DNA from: Wocania arenilitoris
GTDB lineage: Bacteria > Bacteroidota > Bacteroidia > Flavobacteriales > Flavobacteriaceae
Direction of reading: 5' to 3'
NCBI RefSeq assembly: GCF_021728535.1
Contig: NZ_JAKKDU010000010.1
Location: forward strand, 62,001 to 126,000
DNA length: 64,000 nt
This document shows, piece by piece, positions 16,760 through 26,479 of the stretch. The translations under genes were made by a program, and so were the position numbers. A model generated the notes under the pieces. The model was given only the letters and a program-made list of their open reading frames with translations. It made no database searches and was not told the origin of the DNA. The first letter of the stretch is position 1. Every line of letters starts with the position of its first letter.

Positions 16760-17854
16760 TTAATTATAATAAACAAAATACATTAAATAAGTAAATAAAA
16801 AATAGGTAACAACTATTTTTGCAATCATAATTTGTTGATTTTTAAACATTAGTTGCTTAAGCGGTGGGTATATTATAATGATTGCCATAAGAAACCATGA
16901 TAGATAAGCAAAACGGTTTGAAAAGTTTGCTCGAATTACCAAAATCCAAAATCCATTACAGATTAAATAGGTATTAAATAGTTGGGAATAAAATTTATCT
17001 TGAAAGTTTTTTTTAAAAATATAATACCAGCCAGCAAAAACGGGAAAGGCACTATAAAAAAGAAAATCCCATCTAAATCCGGTTTTAATTTCTGTTTCGG
17101 TATATTCTCCTGAAAGATAACCTGCTAACCGATCGTCTCCAAAGCCTAAACTTGTAAAAATAGTAATAAAAACAGACCCTAGAACTAACGATATTGGAAT
17201 GGCAGATAACCAGCCAATTAAATACGTTTTAGGTTTATTATAGACTAGAGTTAAAACATAAGCCATTACAGGAAGAAGTAAAGATTTATGACATAAAACT
17301 GCAATTAGAAATAATACACCCATTATAATTTTTTTCTTTGGGTAGCATAATCCCCATAGAAACAAAGCAGTTGCAACACCATTTCTAATACCATTAGTAC
17401 CATAGGTGTAAAATGATAATGATACGACAAACATTAAAAAAGCATAAAACCAATATGGCTTAAAGTGTTTTTTTGAAATGATGTAATGAGGAAAAATATA
17501 AAGAGCTGCTGTTATTAAAAAAAAGGTATGCTTGCCAACTACGTACGATAATGTCTTCATATAAAAATGAAATAAAGCATCCTTCTCTGTTGTTACAGGA
17601 AGTCCATTGGCATACCCCATAAAGTACCTTGAATATGTACCCATATCTCCGAAAAATCTACCACTTATAGGGCGCAATCCTAAATAAAGCGTAATCAAGA
17701 TTAGTAATACATAGCCTGAAGTTCTTAAAAATTTTATATTTTTTTCATCATTTAAACTTACCGAATAGGCATGTAGAAGGTTAGCGACTACTAAAAAGAG
17801 ACAAAAATGAATATATACGTCGTAGTAATGCTCTAATGGAAAAAAGTCAATCAT
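16760..17854 (-). CDS. EpsG family polysaccharide polymerase (Wzy-like)
   Basis: This 364-residue protein has about nine to ten hydrophobic segments. The block GLRPISGRFFGDMGTYSRYF early in the protein corresponds to the R-x-G-x-D-x-x-x-Y signature of EpsG-type proteins. These replace classical Wzy in joining repeat units in the periplasm. It is the only polymerase candidate in the locus, which also has Wzx, Wza and Wzc types, so this fits a Wzx/Wzy-dependent pathway. A 178-bp AT-rich gap with no gene separates it from the upstream GT4 gene. Confidence 0.8.
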   Translation of the reverse strand: MIDFFPLEHYYDVYIHFCLFLVVANLLHAYSVSLNDEKNIKFLRTSGYVLLILITLYLGLRPISGRFFGDMGTYSRYFMGYANGLPVTTEKDALFHFYMKTLSYVVGKHTFFLITAALYIFPHYIISKKHFKPYWFYAFLMFVVSLSFYTYGTNGIRNGVATALFLWGLCYPKKKIIMGVLFLIAVLCHKSLLLPVMAYVLTLVYNKPKTYLIGWLSAIPISLVLGSVFITIFTSLGFGDDRLAGYLSGEYTETEIKTGFRWDFLFYSAFPVFAGWYYIFKKNFQDKFYSQLFNTYLICNGFWILVIRANFSNRFAYLSWFLMAIIIIYPPLKQLMFKNQQIMIAKIVVTYFLFTYLMYFVYYN

Positions 17855-18032
17855 AAACTTTTCATTATTATTTGGGTCATAAAATTCTTATTATGAGTAG
17901 CCTATTCTTTAATTTTAAAATAATTTATTCGTTAAAATATAGCGAGGGAAGTATGATAACTAAGCGAACATACTATGGTTTTTTCATTTTTTTTTGAATT
18001 ATCTTTTAAACTGCATTTTTTTTCGATGTATG

Positions 18033-19160
18033 TTAGTTTCTGATATGATTTTTTTTAAATAAATCTAACCATAATGGCATAATAACCGATTCTTTATAAC
18101 GATTTACGTTTATTTTAGCATTATTACTCATAAACTCTCGTTTGTCTATATTGTTTATTAAATCAATTAAACCTTCTGAAAGTTTGTTTTTATTTAAATA
18201 CTCTACTAATAAACCATTTAAGTTGTGTTCTATCATATGCCTTGGTCCATTTGGACAATCAAAGGATACAACAGGTAAACCACAAGACATAGCTTCTAGA
18301 ATTACCATTGGAAAGCATTCTGTTAATGATGACATAACATAAATTGAAGACTCCAACATTTTACAGTCTAATTGTTGTGTTGCTCCTTTTAAAAAAACAT
18401 GCTTTTCTAAATTTAAAGATTTAATTAGACTTTCTAATTCTTTTACATATTCACCTTCACCTTCACCATAAATCTCTAGAGTCCAATCTGGACATGATTC
18501 AATTACAGTTTGCCAGGATTTTATCAAATATTCAAACCCTTTTACTGGAGCAATTCTTCCTGCACTAATAGCTTTTTTGTTCGATAAATCTGCCGATTGA
18601 GAGCTGACATGTGTTATAGCATTTGGAATTACCAAAGTATTGTTAGAATTATGATATTTAAGTTCATCTTTAGTTAAAAGAACTAAAGCATCATATCTGG
18701 ATTCAAAGTAATCTGAAATTTTATAGACACATTTTTTTATAAATTTTTTATTATTTAGTCTTGATATATAATTAAAATGACCAGAGGAATGATACTCCTT
18801 AATTTTAATAGCCTTTTTAGTTATTAGTGGTATAAAATAGAAACCATACTCATAATTGCAAACGACTATTACATCTGGATTAATTTGCTTGATTTTCGAT
18901 TTAAGTTTGAGATAATGCTTTGGTGCATGCTTTATATTTTTAGGATGTAAAAAGCTCTTTTTTCTATCATATTTAATACTTAAATCATGAAATTTAACTT
19001 TGTCATTAATATCATAACATGGAGGATTGTTTCCTTGTTGAAAAGTTACAACATGAAGTTCAAAGTTTGTGTTCTGAGAAAAATAGTTAAGTTTATTTGC
19101 TAGTACACGCTCTAAACCGCCATGCAAATAGATTTGATCTGTATAATAAACAATTCTCAT
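18033..19160 (-). CDS. Glycosyltransferase family 4 protein
   Basis: This 375-residue GT-B enzyme has an N-terminal YLHGGLERV block (GGxE of GT4), a central AGRIAPVKGFEYLI, the standard start of the donor domain, and SSLTECFPMVILEAMSCG with the E-x7-E motif. It is cytoplasmic or peripheral to the membrane. It begins with no gap after the GT32 gene at 19161. It probably adds a neutral or amino sugar to the repeat unit; specificity is unknown. Confidence 0.9.
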   Translation of the reverse strand: MRIVYYTDQIYLHGGLERVLANKLNYFSQNTNFELHVVTFQQGNNPPCYDINDKVKFHDLSIKYDRKKSFLHPKNIKHAPKHYLKLKSKIKQINPDVIVVCNYEYGFYFIPLITKKAIKIKEYHSSGHFNYISRLNNKKFIKKCVYKISDYFESRYDALVLLTKDELKYHNSNNTLVIPNAITHVSSQSADLSNKKAISAGRIAPVKGFEYLIKSWQTVIESCPDWTLEIYGEGEGEYVKELESLIKSLNLEKHVFLKGATQQLDCKMLESSIYVMSSLTECFPMVILEAMSCGLPVVSFDCPNGPRHMIEHNLNGLLVEYLNKNKLSEGLIDLINNIDKREFMSNNAKINVNRYKESVIMPLWLDLFKKNHIRN

Positions 19161-19940
19161 TTAATTATTTTTCTTAAACATGCGTTTTAACTTTCTTAAA
19201 CCAAATAGGCGTATAAAATTATTAATAAAACGAACTCCAAAAAAGGACATTAATTTTCGTTTTATATTAGGTAAAAAAGTTCTTTCTTTTGCAATCCATG
19301 ACATGGCAAAATGATGAATAGAGTAGGTGTTATCTGTTTTTTCTATCATACCAGTACCGTGGTTTTTTGCACAGAAAAAATCTTTAGGAAACATATATAG
19401 TGTACCTGTATCGTCAATCTGGAGACTTGCTTCAAGTAAACTAGGGTGGACTTCTTTGAATGTTCTAGTTTTTGAAATTTGTGACATCATAATCCTAGGC
19501 AAAGTTAAAGTATTAAATGTGCCATCGTCATTTATAAATGATTTTTCATTATAATAATCCAAACATTGTTTTACCCAAGCATTATTTTTTTCAGCTCCAA
19601 AAACCCCAGCTTCTATTATCCCAAGACCTTCAGCTCCCGCTATATAAGGACGATTAAGTAAATCATTAAAACTCTTTATTACTTCTACATCTGTATCTAA
19701 ATAAATACCACCATAATTATAAACGGCATATAACCTTATGTAATCTGCAGCGAAAGCATATTTTTTAGTTTCAAAAGCTTCTCTTACCCAATCGTTTTTT
19801 TCTAATGGAAACCTATTTGTGTCCCATAATATAAATTCATAGTCAGGTAATTTTACTTTCCATGAATCAATACACTTTTGTATTAGAGGAGGAAATTCAT
19901 CCCCACTTAGCCAACAATAATGGATAATTTTGGGTATCAT
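19161..19940 (-). CDS. Glycosyltransferase family 32-like (DXD sugar-binding) protein
   Basis: This 259-residue protein begins MIPKIIHYCWLSGDEFP, the standard start of OCH1/GT32-like capsular transferases. The ADYIRLYAVYNYGGIYLDTD block carries the DXD nucleotide-sugar site (Asp-Thr-Asp). The C-terminal 40 residues are basic and hydrophobic, probably a membrane-binding tail. Family members usually move galactose or mannose-type sugars, but this cannot be confirmed here. It lies between the GT2 gene (57-bp gap) and a GT4 gene (no gap) in the operon. Confidence 0.87.
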   Translation of the reverse strand: MIPKIIHYCWLSGDEFPPLIQKCIDSWKVKLPDYEFILWDTNRFPLEKNDWVREAFETKKYAFAADYIRLYAVYNYGGIYLDTDVEVIKSFNDLLNRPYIAGAEGLGIIEAGVFGAEKNNAWVKQCLDYYNEKSFINDDGTFNTLTLPRIMMSQISKTRTFKEVHPSLLEASLQIDDTGTLYMFPKDFFCAKNHGTGMIEKTDNTYSIHHFAMSWIAKERTFLPNIKRKLMSFFGVRFINNFIRLFGLRKLKRMFKKNN

Positions 19941-19997
19941 AATAAGTATGTGTTAAATAAAATACAAGATATAGAAAACAAAACCATATTAGCTAAA

Positions 19998-20924
19998 TCA
20001 AGTTGCTTTTTGATTATTTTTTTGCTTTAAGATAAAATTTGGTGAAATAGATTTTAAAAAAATTTTAGTAACATTAAAATCACCCGTGTAATATTTTATG
20101 GATGTTAAAATATTTGCTAAACCTTTTATTTTTTGCCTAAAATTACCTTGACAAAAATTATAAGCTTTATTATAGTAAAAGCGATGTGCTAAATATTTCC
20201 ATTCTTTCTTTGAAAATAAATTATGATGTTTTTTTTCAAATTTGCGTAACTTATCTAAAGCGACTGCTATTTTTTCAATAGCAGATAATGAAATACGAAA
20301 ATCAGAGTGTTCAACTAAAGTAAGTAGCTGTTTGTCCAAAATACCTATTTTATAGTTTTTTTCTAAGAATTTATAATGAAAAAATTTATCCTGAAATCTT
20401 GATATCTCTGAAAACCCATTTAAACTGTAAAAAACTTGCTTCTTTATAAGCAGCATTGATGTAAATAAATTACCATCTAAAATGGCTTCTTTCAAAGAAA
20501 CCCCTCTAGCAAGATTTTCCCTAGACACAATTTTTTTTTTATTTTCATTAATTCTAAACATAGAACACATACATGCATCAAGGTTTTTGTTTTTTTTTAA
20601 AAAATCAATTTGAAGTTCTATTTTTTCTGGTTCGTAAAAATCATCATCATCTAAAAATGCTATATACTCCCCTTTAGAATGTTTTGCTCCTGTATTTCTT
20701 GCTGCACAACCTCCTGCATTGAACGGATGCTCTATATATATAATTTGATTTTTTTCTAAATACGGGAGCAAACTTTTTTTCGTATTCTTGCGATAGTCAT
20801 CATGGTTATTGTCATCAACAACAATTATCTCAATATCGTTATATGTTTGGTTTATAACACTATCTATAGCTATTGGTAACCTCAAACTTCTTCTATAGGT
20901 AGGTATAATTACAGAGACGAGCAT
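19998..20924 (-). CDS. Glycosyltransferase family 2 protein
   Basis: This 308-residue protein has VSVIIPTYRRSLRL, EIIVVDDNNHDD and GEYIAFLDDDDFY, which together give the GT-A fold with its DDD metal site. It belongs to the capsule operon, 75 bp after the flippase gene. The C-terminal 100 residues are basic, with an amphipathic stretch, and may touch the membrane. The DNA of this gene is notably A/T-rich, with long A and T runs, as in several neighbouring transferases. Sugar specificity is unknown. Confidence 0.88.
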   Translation of the reverse strand: MLVSVIIPTYRRSLRLPIAIDSVINQTYNDIEIIVVDDNNHDDYRKNTKKSLLPYLEKNQIIYIEHPFNAGGCAARNTGAKHSKGEYIAFLDDDDFYEPEKIELQIDFLKKNKNLDACMCSMFRINENKKKIVSRENLARGVSLKEAILDGNLFTSMLLIKKQVFYSLNGFSEISRFQDKFFHYKFLEKNYKIGILDKQLLTLVEHSDFRISLSAIEKIAVALDKLRKFEKKHHNLFSKKEWKYLAHRFYYNKAYNFCQGNFRQKIKGLANILTSIKYYTGDFNVTKIFLKSISPNFILKQKNNQKAT

Positions 20925-20999
20925 ATTACAGTTTTAGATTTTTTTGGAGTAAATTAAGAATAGTTCTTATTATTTATATTTATTTCAATCAATATTTTT

Positions 21000-22526
21000 T
21001 TATTTTTTAATCCTAGTTAGTATATCCGAAATGGTTTTTTTTAATAATTCTTTTTCAAATTCAACAGTACCTAAAGTATACATTATAACTCCATAAGCTA
21101 AAGAGTAAATAACGCCTTTTATAATAAAATTCACCCATCCAGATCCAGGTATAAAATTTAAGGTGTAACCAATTGCAAATATTAGTAAAACAGTCAGTAT
21201 AGTTTTTTGAGAAAGTTGTTTGAAAAACCTGATAATATTTATGCCTATTTTGTTATGGAAATAAAAATTCATGATTATTTGAATTATAAACCAACCAATT
21301 ACAGATCCTACTACCATACCAATTGCTCCATGATTGTAAGCTAAAAAACCTCCTAAAACGGTTCCTAACAACATAAAAGTTAAATATACTATCGCTCTGA
21401 ACCTTAATTTTGCTTTTGCTTCTAAAATTGATTTGCCAAAACTTTGTATTAGAGGTAAGGTATAACCAAACATAATCATAACGGCAATTATCCAAACTTG
21501 AAAACAGCCCTCTATTCCTAGTTCCTCACCAACCCATAGATTAATAAATTGTTTACCAAATAATAAAAACCCCGTTAAAATAAGCATTAGAATAATAAAA
21601 GACAATCTACCTATTTTAATCATCATATCAGTTAATTCTTCTCCAGAAGCATTATCAACATTCATTTTTGTTGCTCTAGGTAAAAAAACACTAGATATAG
21701 CGGACGAAAAGGCGCCATAGTAAGTGCCTAGAACTATCCCTATGCCGTATATACTCAATACACCTGGAGTGCTTATTCTACCTAAAACCCAATGACCTGC
21801 TTGCCATTGAAACATTGATACTATTGCAAAAACAAAAATCCAAGTTGAATAGCTAAAAATTTGCCTAATGTATTTAGTAGAGAAGAAATGAAGTTTTATT
21901 TTCACCTTTAATTTTCTAAAAACATAATAGCCAGTAATTAATATAATTAGGATATTAAAAATAGTATCAACAATAACCAGTGCAATAGCCTTACCACCAA
22001 AAAGAAGTACTCCTATAACTGCAACAGATCTTAAAACATATCTTATTATATTTAATGATTTAGGAAATACAAAGTCTTCATAACCCAGACATATACCTGT
22101 AAGCGTACCACCAGGTAATCCAACAGCTAGATTAAAAATAAAAATACCAAAAATCACTCTAGCAATCTCAATCTCTTCCGAAGTCATTTTGGTGAAATAT
22201 GTGTCAAGATTGCCATAAAAAATGACACCAATAATTACTACCAATGTAGAAATGACTGAATAAATGAGCATTGTAGTTGCTAAAAAGTTTTCTTCTCCCT
22301 TTCTGTCTTTTTCTGCTCTATATTTAGCAACAAATCGTACAACAGTATTATTAAGACCAAAGTCTAATAAAGAAATTGTTCCAACTAGTGCGCCCATAGT
22401 TAAATAAATCCCATATTCTTCTTTGCCTAAATGGTTTAAAATAAAAGGAGTCATTACTAAACCCACAATATTGGTTAGGAAAAGTGTTAAATAATTTAAG
22501 GCTGCTCCTTTTTTTATTTGGCTCAA
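21000..22526 (-). CDS. Wzx-type oligosaccharide flippase (MOP superfamily)
   Basis: This 508-residue protein has about 14 predicted membrane segments. It starts with MSQIKKGAALNYLTLFLTNI, and a GKEEYGIYLTMGALVG block follows at about 34-49. Both are typical of Wzx/RfbX polysaccharide flippases. It should move the lipid-linked repeat unit from the cytoplasmic to the periplasmic face, where the EpsG-type polymerase acts. It lies between the dehydrogenase genes and the glycosyltransferases, a common order in Wzx/Wzy loci. Confidence 0.9.
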   Translation of the reverse strand: MSQIKKGAALNYLTLFLTNIVGLVMTPFILNHLGKEEYGIYLTMGALVGTISLLDFGLNNTVVRFVAKYRAEKDRKGEENFLATTMLIYSVISTLVVIIGVIFYGNLDTYFTKMTSEEIEIARVIFGIFIFNLAVGLPGGTLTGICLGYEDFVFPKSLNIIRYVLRSVAVIGVLLFGGKAIALVIVDTIFNILIILITGYYVFRKLKVKIKLHFFSTKYIRQIFSYSTWIFVFAIVSMFQWQAGHWVLGRISTPGVLSIYGIGIVLGTYYGAFSSAISSVFLPRATKMNVDNASGEELTDMMIKIGRLSFIILMLILTGFLLFGKQFINLWVGEELGIEGCFQVWIIAVMIMFGYTLPLIQSFGKSILEAKAKLRFRAIVYLTFMLLGTVLGGFLAYNHGAIGMVVGSVIGWFIIQIIMNFYFHNKIGINIIRFFKQLSQKTILTVLLIFAIGYTLNFIPGSGWVNFIIKGVIYSLAYGVIMYTLGTVEFEKELLKKTISDILTRIKK

Positions 22527-22566
22527 AATTGTTGGTTTTAGTTGATAGTATTAAATGCTAATAGTT

Positions 22567-23847
22567 TTATAATCTTCCATTTACATATTCTTTTAAAACG
22601 CCCTTTACATCATATAAAACCCCATTTGGATTTAATAATGATTTTAAATCCACTTTAAGAAATTCTTTATGTGCCACTGTTAATACTATGGCATCAAAAG
22701 TTTTATTAGGTAATTTTTGAACAGTTTCTAAGTTGTATTCATGTTTTACCTCTTCAGGACTTGCCCAAGGATCGTAAATGGTAACGTCTGTCCCGTAGCT
22801 TTTTAGTTGATTAATAACATCAACTGCTTTGGTATTTCTTACATCTGGGCAATTCTCTTTAAATGTAATGCCTAAAGCTAATATATTTGCCTCTTTAATT
22901 CTTATATCTTTTTGTACCATTAGTTTAATAATTTCAGAAGCTACATATTGCCCCATGCTATCATTTACGCGACGACCTGCCAAAATAATTTCTGGATGAT
23001 ACCCAACTTCTTGAGCTTTTTGCGCTAAATAGTAGGGATCTACACCAATACAATGTCCTCCTACAAGACCAGGTTTAAATGGCAAAAAATTCCATTTAGT
23101 TCCTGCGGCTTCTAACACATCATGCGTATCAATATCCATTAGGTTGAAAATTTTAGCAAGCTCATTTACAAATGCAATATTTATATCACGTTGTGAATTC
23201 TCAATAACTTTTGCTGCTTCTGCAACTTTAATAGTTGGTGCTAAATGTGTTCCAGCACTTATAACACTTGCATATAATGCATCGACTTTTTTACCGATTT
23301 CTGGAGTAGAACCCGCGGTAACTTTAAGTATTTTATCTACAGTATGTAGTTTATCTCCAGGATTAATTCGCTCTGGGGAGTACCCAGCATAAAAATCTAT
23401 ATTAAATTTTAATCCACTTATCTTCTCAAGAACAGGAACACATTCATCTTCTGTAACTCCAGGATATACTGTAGATTCGTATATAACAATATCTCCCTTT
23501 TTTAAAACCTTAGCAACTGTTTCGCTAGATTTATATAGAGGTGTTAAATCTGGTCTATTATTTTTGTCTATTGGAGTTGGAACAGTAACAACATAATAGT
23601 TGCAATCTTTTATATCTTCAATATTTGAAGAACAAAATAAACCAATCTCACCATCATTAGAGGTCTTTAAAACTGATTTTAAAACAGTTGACTCAACTTC
23701 CATAGTAGAATCAATTCCCTTTGATAATTTTTTAACTCGAGATTTATTAATATCGAACCCAACAACATTATATTTTGTTGCAAATAATCTAGCTAGTGGA
23801 AGTCCAACGTAGCCTAAACCTATAATGGCAATTTTATCTTTACTCAT
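22567..23847 (-). CDS. Nucleotide sugar dehydrogenase, TviB/WbpO-like (UDP-HexNAc 6-dehydrogenase)
   Basis: This 426-residue protein has an N-terminal Rossmann motif GLGYVGLPLA (10-19), TVPTPID (88-94) and the catalytic block GGHCIGVDPYY with Cys266. The pattern and length fit the branch that oxidises UDP-N-acetylhexosamines to uronic acids (TviB, WbpO, WbpA). A TviC/WbpP-like 4-epimerase at 25481-26479 suggests UDP-GalNAcA as the product, as in Vi and related antigens. It starts 7 bp after the UDP-glucose dehydrogenase gene, so the operon makes two different uronic acid donors. Confidence 0.87.
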   Translation of the reverse strand: MSKDKIAIIGLGYVGLPLARLFATKYNVVGFDINKSRVKKLSKGIDSTMEVESTVLKSVLKTSNDGEIGLFCSSNIEDIKDCNYYVVTVPTPIDKNNRPDLTPLYKSSETVAKVLKKGDIVIYESTVYPGVTEDECVPVLEKISGLKFNIDFYAGYSPERINPGDKLHTVDKILKVTAGSTPEIGKKVDALYASVISAGTHLAPTIKVAEAAKVIENSQRDINIAFVNELAKIFNLMDIDTHDVLEAAGTKWNFLPFKPGLVGGHCIGVDPYYLAQKAQEVGYHPEIILAGRRVNDSMGQYVASEIIKLMVQKDIRIKEANILALGITFKENCPDVRNTKAVDVINQLKSYGTDVTIYDPWASPEEVKHEYNLETVQKLPNKTFDAIVLTVAHKEFLKVDLKSLLNPNGVLYDVKGVLKEYVNGRL

Positions 23848-23854
23848 AAATTAA

Positions 23855-25234
23855 TTATTGACCTATTGAATAATATTCAAATCCGATTTTAATCATCTCG
23901 GATTTATCTAACAAATTTCTGCCATCAAATATAAAGGCAGGTTTTTTCATTTTAGTATATATAGTTTCCCAATCATAGGTTTTAAACTCATCCCACTCTG
24001 TCATAATGGCTATTGCATGAGCATCAACTAGTGCATCATATGGAGAATCAACACATTCAACACCTTCCTTGTTTTCTTCTTCAGTTCTAGTTCCTAAATA
24101 ATTTAAATCTGTTTGAATTTTCCTGGAAGATACTTTTGGGTCGTAAACTGAAATTTTTGCTTGCTCACTTAATAGATGATCTGCAACATAAATAGCTGCA
24201 GACTCCCTAGTATCGTTAGTGTCTTTTTTAAAAGACCAACCTAACATACTTATTTTTTTACCAGAGACTGTATTATAAAGTGTTTTTATTAAACGATCAG
24301 AAAATCTGCGTTTTTGATGATCATTCATTATTATAACTTGCTCCCAATAATCAGCAACTTCATTTAAATTATAGCTTTTTGCAATATAAACAAGGTTTAA
24401 TATGTCTTTTTGAAAACAAGACCCCCCAAAGCCAACAGACGCTTTTAAAAATTTAGAACCTATTCTTGAATCCATCCCTATAGCTTTTGCGACTTCATTT
24501 ACATTAGCTTCAGTATGTTCACATATTTCTGATATAGAATTGATAGAAGAAATACGCTGAGCCAAAAAAGCGTTTGCTGTTAATTTTGACAATTCAGATG
24601 ACCATACATTAGTTCTAAGTATTTTATCTTCAGGAACCCAACTTGCATATATACTAGCAAGACTTTCTATTGCATAATCAGATTCACCCCCAATTAAAAC
24701 ACGATCTGGGTTTAGTAAGTCTTCAATAGCAGTACCTTCAGCTAAAAATTCTGGATTTGATAGAATATCAAACTTAACATCACTACCTGAGTTATCTAAT
24801 ATACTTTTAATAGCTTCAGCTGTTCTAACAGGTAGTGTAGATTTTTCAACTACAATTTTATCTGTTTTTGCAATTTCTGCAATATTTCGCGCGCACAGTT
24901 CTATATACTTTAAGTCTGCAGCCATACCTTTTCCTTTACCATAAGTTTTAGTTGGTGTGTTTACAGAGATGAAAATCATTTCAGACTTATCTATGGCAGT
25001 GTTAATATCTGTAGAAAAAAACAAATTTTTGTTTCTCGTTGCCTTCACTATTTCAGATAGCCCTGGTTCAAAAATTGGCAATTTAGAAAGGTCTGAATCA
25101 TTCCAAGCTGCAATTCGATCTGCATTAATATCAACGATAGTAATGTTTATATGCGGGTTGTTTTTTGCTATAACAGCCATTGTTGGGCCACCTACATAGC
25201 CTGCTCCAATACAACAAATATTTTTTATTGACAT
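23855..25234 (-). CDS. ugd: UDP-glucose 6-dehydrogenase (animal/Bacteroidota type)
   Basis: At 459 residues this protein is close in length to eukaryotic-type UGDH. The Rossmann start is [13 protein letters not shown] (8-20), [13 protein letters not shown] occurs at 91-103 and the catalytic block [10 protein letters not shown] has Cys273. It makes UDP-glucuronic acid from UDP-glucose with two NAD. It is the first gene of the long minus-strand capsule operon, and a good promoter match lies about 130-157 bp upstream. Having both this and the TviB-like enzyme points to a polymer rich in uronic acids. Confidence 0.93.
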   Translation of the reverse strand: MSIKNICCIGAGYVGGPTMAVIAKNNPHINITIVDINADRIAAWNDSDLSKLPIFEPGLSEIVKATRNKNLFFSTDINTAIDKSEMIFISVNTPTKTYGKGKGMAADLKYIELCARNIAEIAKTDKIVVEKSTLPVRTAEAIKSILDNSGSDVKFDILSNPEFLAEGTAIEDLLNPDRVLIGGESDYAIESLASIYASWVPEDKILRTNVWSSELSKLTANAFLAQRISSINSISEICEHTEANVNEVAKAIGMDSRIGSKFLKASVGFGGSCFQKDILNLVYIAKSYNLNEVADYWEQVIIMNDHQKRRFSDRLIKTLYNTVSGKKISMLGWSFKKDTNDTRESAAIYVADHLLSEQAKISVYDPKVSSRKIQTDLNYLGTRTEEENKEGVECVDSPYDALVDAHAIAIMTEWDEFKTYDWETIYTKMKKPAFIFDGRNLLDKSEMIKIGFEYYSIGQ

Positions 25235-25361
25235 TTACTTAATTTATTTTCTATAATATTTTTTTATGCTACTACTAAAGGTTGTTTTAATTATTTTAAT
25301 GGGCGTAAATAAAAATTCCTTTAAATAATTAATTTCTTACCTTTGCAGCTGTGTTATATCG

Positions 25362-25391
25362 CAAATCTATGCGATTTATCGTAAAAAACAA
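25362..25391 (-). promoter_or_regulatory. Predicted Bacteroidota-type promoter of the capsule operon
   Basis: Read on the minus strand, a TTG (complement of 25389-25391) is followed after 19 bp by TAGATTTG (complement of 25362-25369). This matches the TTG-N17-23-TAnnTTTG consensus known for Flavobacterium and Bacteroides. It would give a leader of roughly 120 nt before the UDP-glucose dehydrogenase start at 25234. The TAGATTTG box sits inside a small inverted repeat (ATCGCA...TGCGAT, 25360-25377). A TTTCGTCGATTATTT motif lies directly upstream at 25395-25409. Confidence 0.55.
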
Positions 25392-25480
25392 TCATTTCGT
25401 CGATTATTTTGATTTTTAATTTAACTTATTTATAACAAAAATAAAGAGTGTTATCAGATAATAGTTTTAAAATTTTAAGA

Positions 25481-26479
25481 TTATTTTAAATTTTTCCAAT
25501 ACCAATTAACAGCTTCTTTTAAGCCATTGTTAATATTGTATTTTGGATTGTAATCTAATAATTGTTTTGCTTTATCAATAGAAGCTAAAGAGTGAGGGAT
25601 ATCTCCAATTCTATTATTTCTATGCTTAATTTCAATATTCTTTATAGAATTGTCAAATTCTGATAAATATGTTTTTAATAATGTGGCTAATTCTAGTAAA
25701 GTTGTTCTTTCGCCGTATGCAACGTTATAAACATTATTAAGAGCTTTTTCATTATTAGTTGTAATAGCATTTATATTCATTTGTACAACATTATCAATAT
25801 AGGTAAAGTCTCTTGAATAACTTCCGTCTCCATTTATTACTGGTGATTCATGACTTATAAACTGTTGCACAAATTTTGGAATTACAGCTGCGTAAGCACC
25901 ATTAGGATCTTGTCTTTTGCCAAAAACATTAAAATAGCGTAAACCAATCGTATCAAAATTATATGTGTTTTTAAATATATCAGCATACAATTCATTAACA
26001 TATTTGGTAATAGCATAAGGTGATAAAGGTTTCCCAATAATGGCTTCTACCTTAGGTAATGCTTCGTGGTCACCATAAGTAGAAGAACTCGCGGCGTAAA
26101 CAAACCTTTTAACATTTGCATCTCGCGCTGCAACTAGCATGTTTAAAAAACCAGAAACATTTACATCGTTAGTTGTAATGGGGTCGTTAATAGATCTAGG
26201 CACAGAACCTAAAGCCGCTTGATGCAATACAAAATCTACACCACTACAAGCTTTGTGACAATCTGCTAAATTTCTTATATCGCCTTCAATTAGGTTGAAA
26301 TTGATGTTACCTAAAAAAGGTTCAATATTAATTCTTTTTCCTGTAGAAAAATTATCTAAGCATATAACTTGTATGTTGTTATCTAATAAGGCTTCGCATA
26401 GGTTAGATCCAATAAAGCCAGCGCCTCCAGTTACAAGCACCTTTTTTTCTTGTAATATTTTAATCTGCTGTGTAGTCAT
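25481..26479 (-). CDS. UDP-N-acetylglucosamine 4-epimerase, TviC/WbpP-like (SDR family)
   Basis: This 332-residue extended SDR has GGAGFIGSNL (18-27), CLDNFSTGK, the AASSSTYGD block and the YAITKYVNELY motif with the Tyr-x3-Lys pair. LHQAALGSVPRSI is the WbpP/TviC-type segment. The enzyme should interconvert UDP-GlcNAc and UDP-GalNAc, or their uronic acids, and works with the TviB-like dehydrogenase downstream. It is transcribed alone, 246 bp upstream of the ugd start, with its own upstream region, so it may be regulated separately from the long operon. Confidence 0.88.
   Translation of the reverse strand: MTTQQIKILQEKKVLVTGGAGFIGSNLCEALLDNNIQVICLDNFSTGKRINIEPFLGNINFNLIEGDIRNLADCHKACSGVDFVLHQAALGSVPRSINDPITTNDVNVSGFLNMLVAARDANVKRFVYAASSSTYGDHEALPKVEAIIGKPLSPYAITKYVNELYADIFKNTYNFDTIGLRYFNVFGKRQDPNGAYAAVIPKFVQQFISHESPVINGDGSYSRDFTYIDNVVQMNINAITTNNEKALNNVYNVAYGERTTLLELATLLKTYLSEFDNSIKNIEIKHRNNRIGDIPHSLASIDKAKQLLDYNPKYNINNGLKEAVNWYWKNLK

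Noticed and set aside
17855-18032. Possible small gene or remnant in the 178-bp gap of the capsule operon
   Set aside because: No open frame of useful length and no protein-like fragments in any frame. A weak 6-bp inverted repeat (AGTATG/CATACT) is not enough to call a site.
25338-25345. TACCTTTG box on the plus strand as a promoter
   Set aside because: No plus-strand gene or stable RNA structure follows before the convergent minus-strand genes, and no -33 element is present. Possibly chance in AT-rich DNA.
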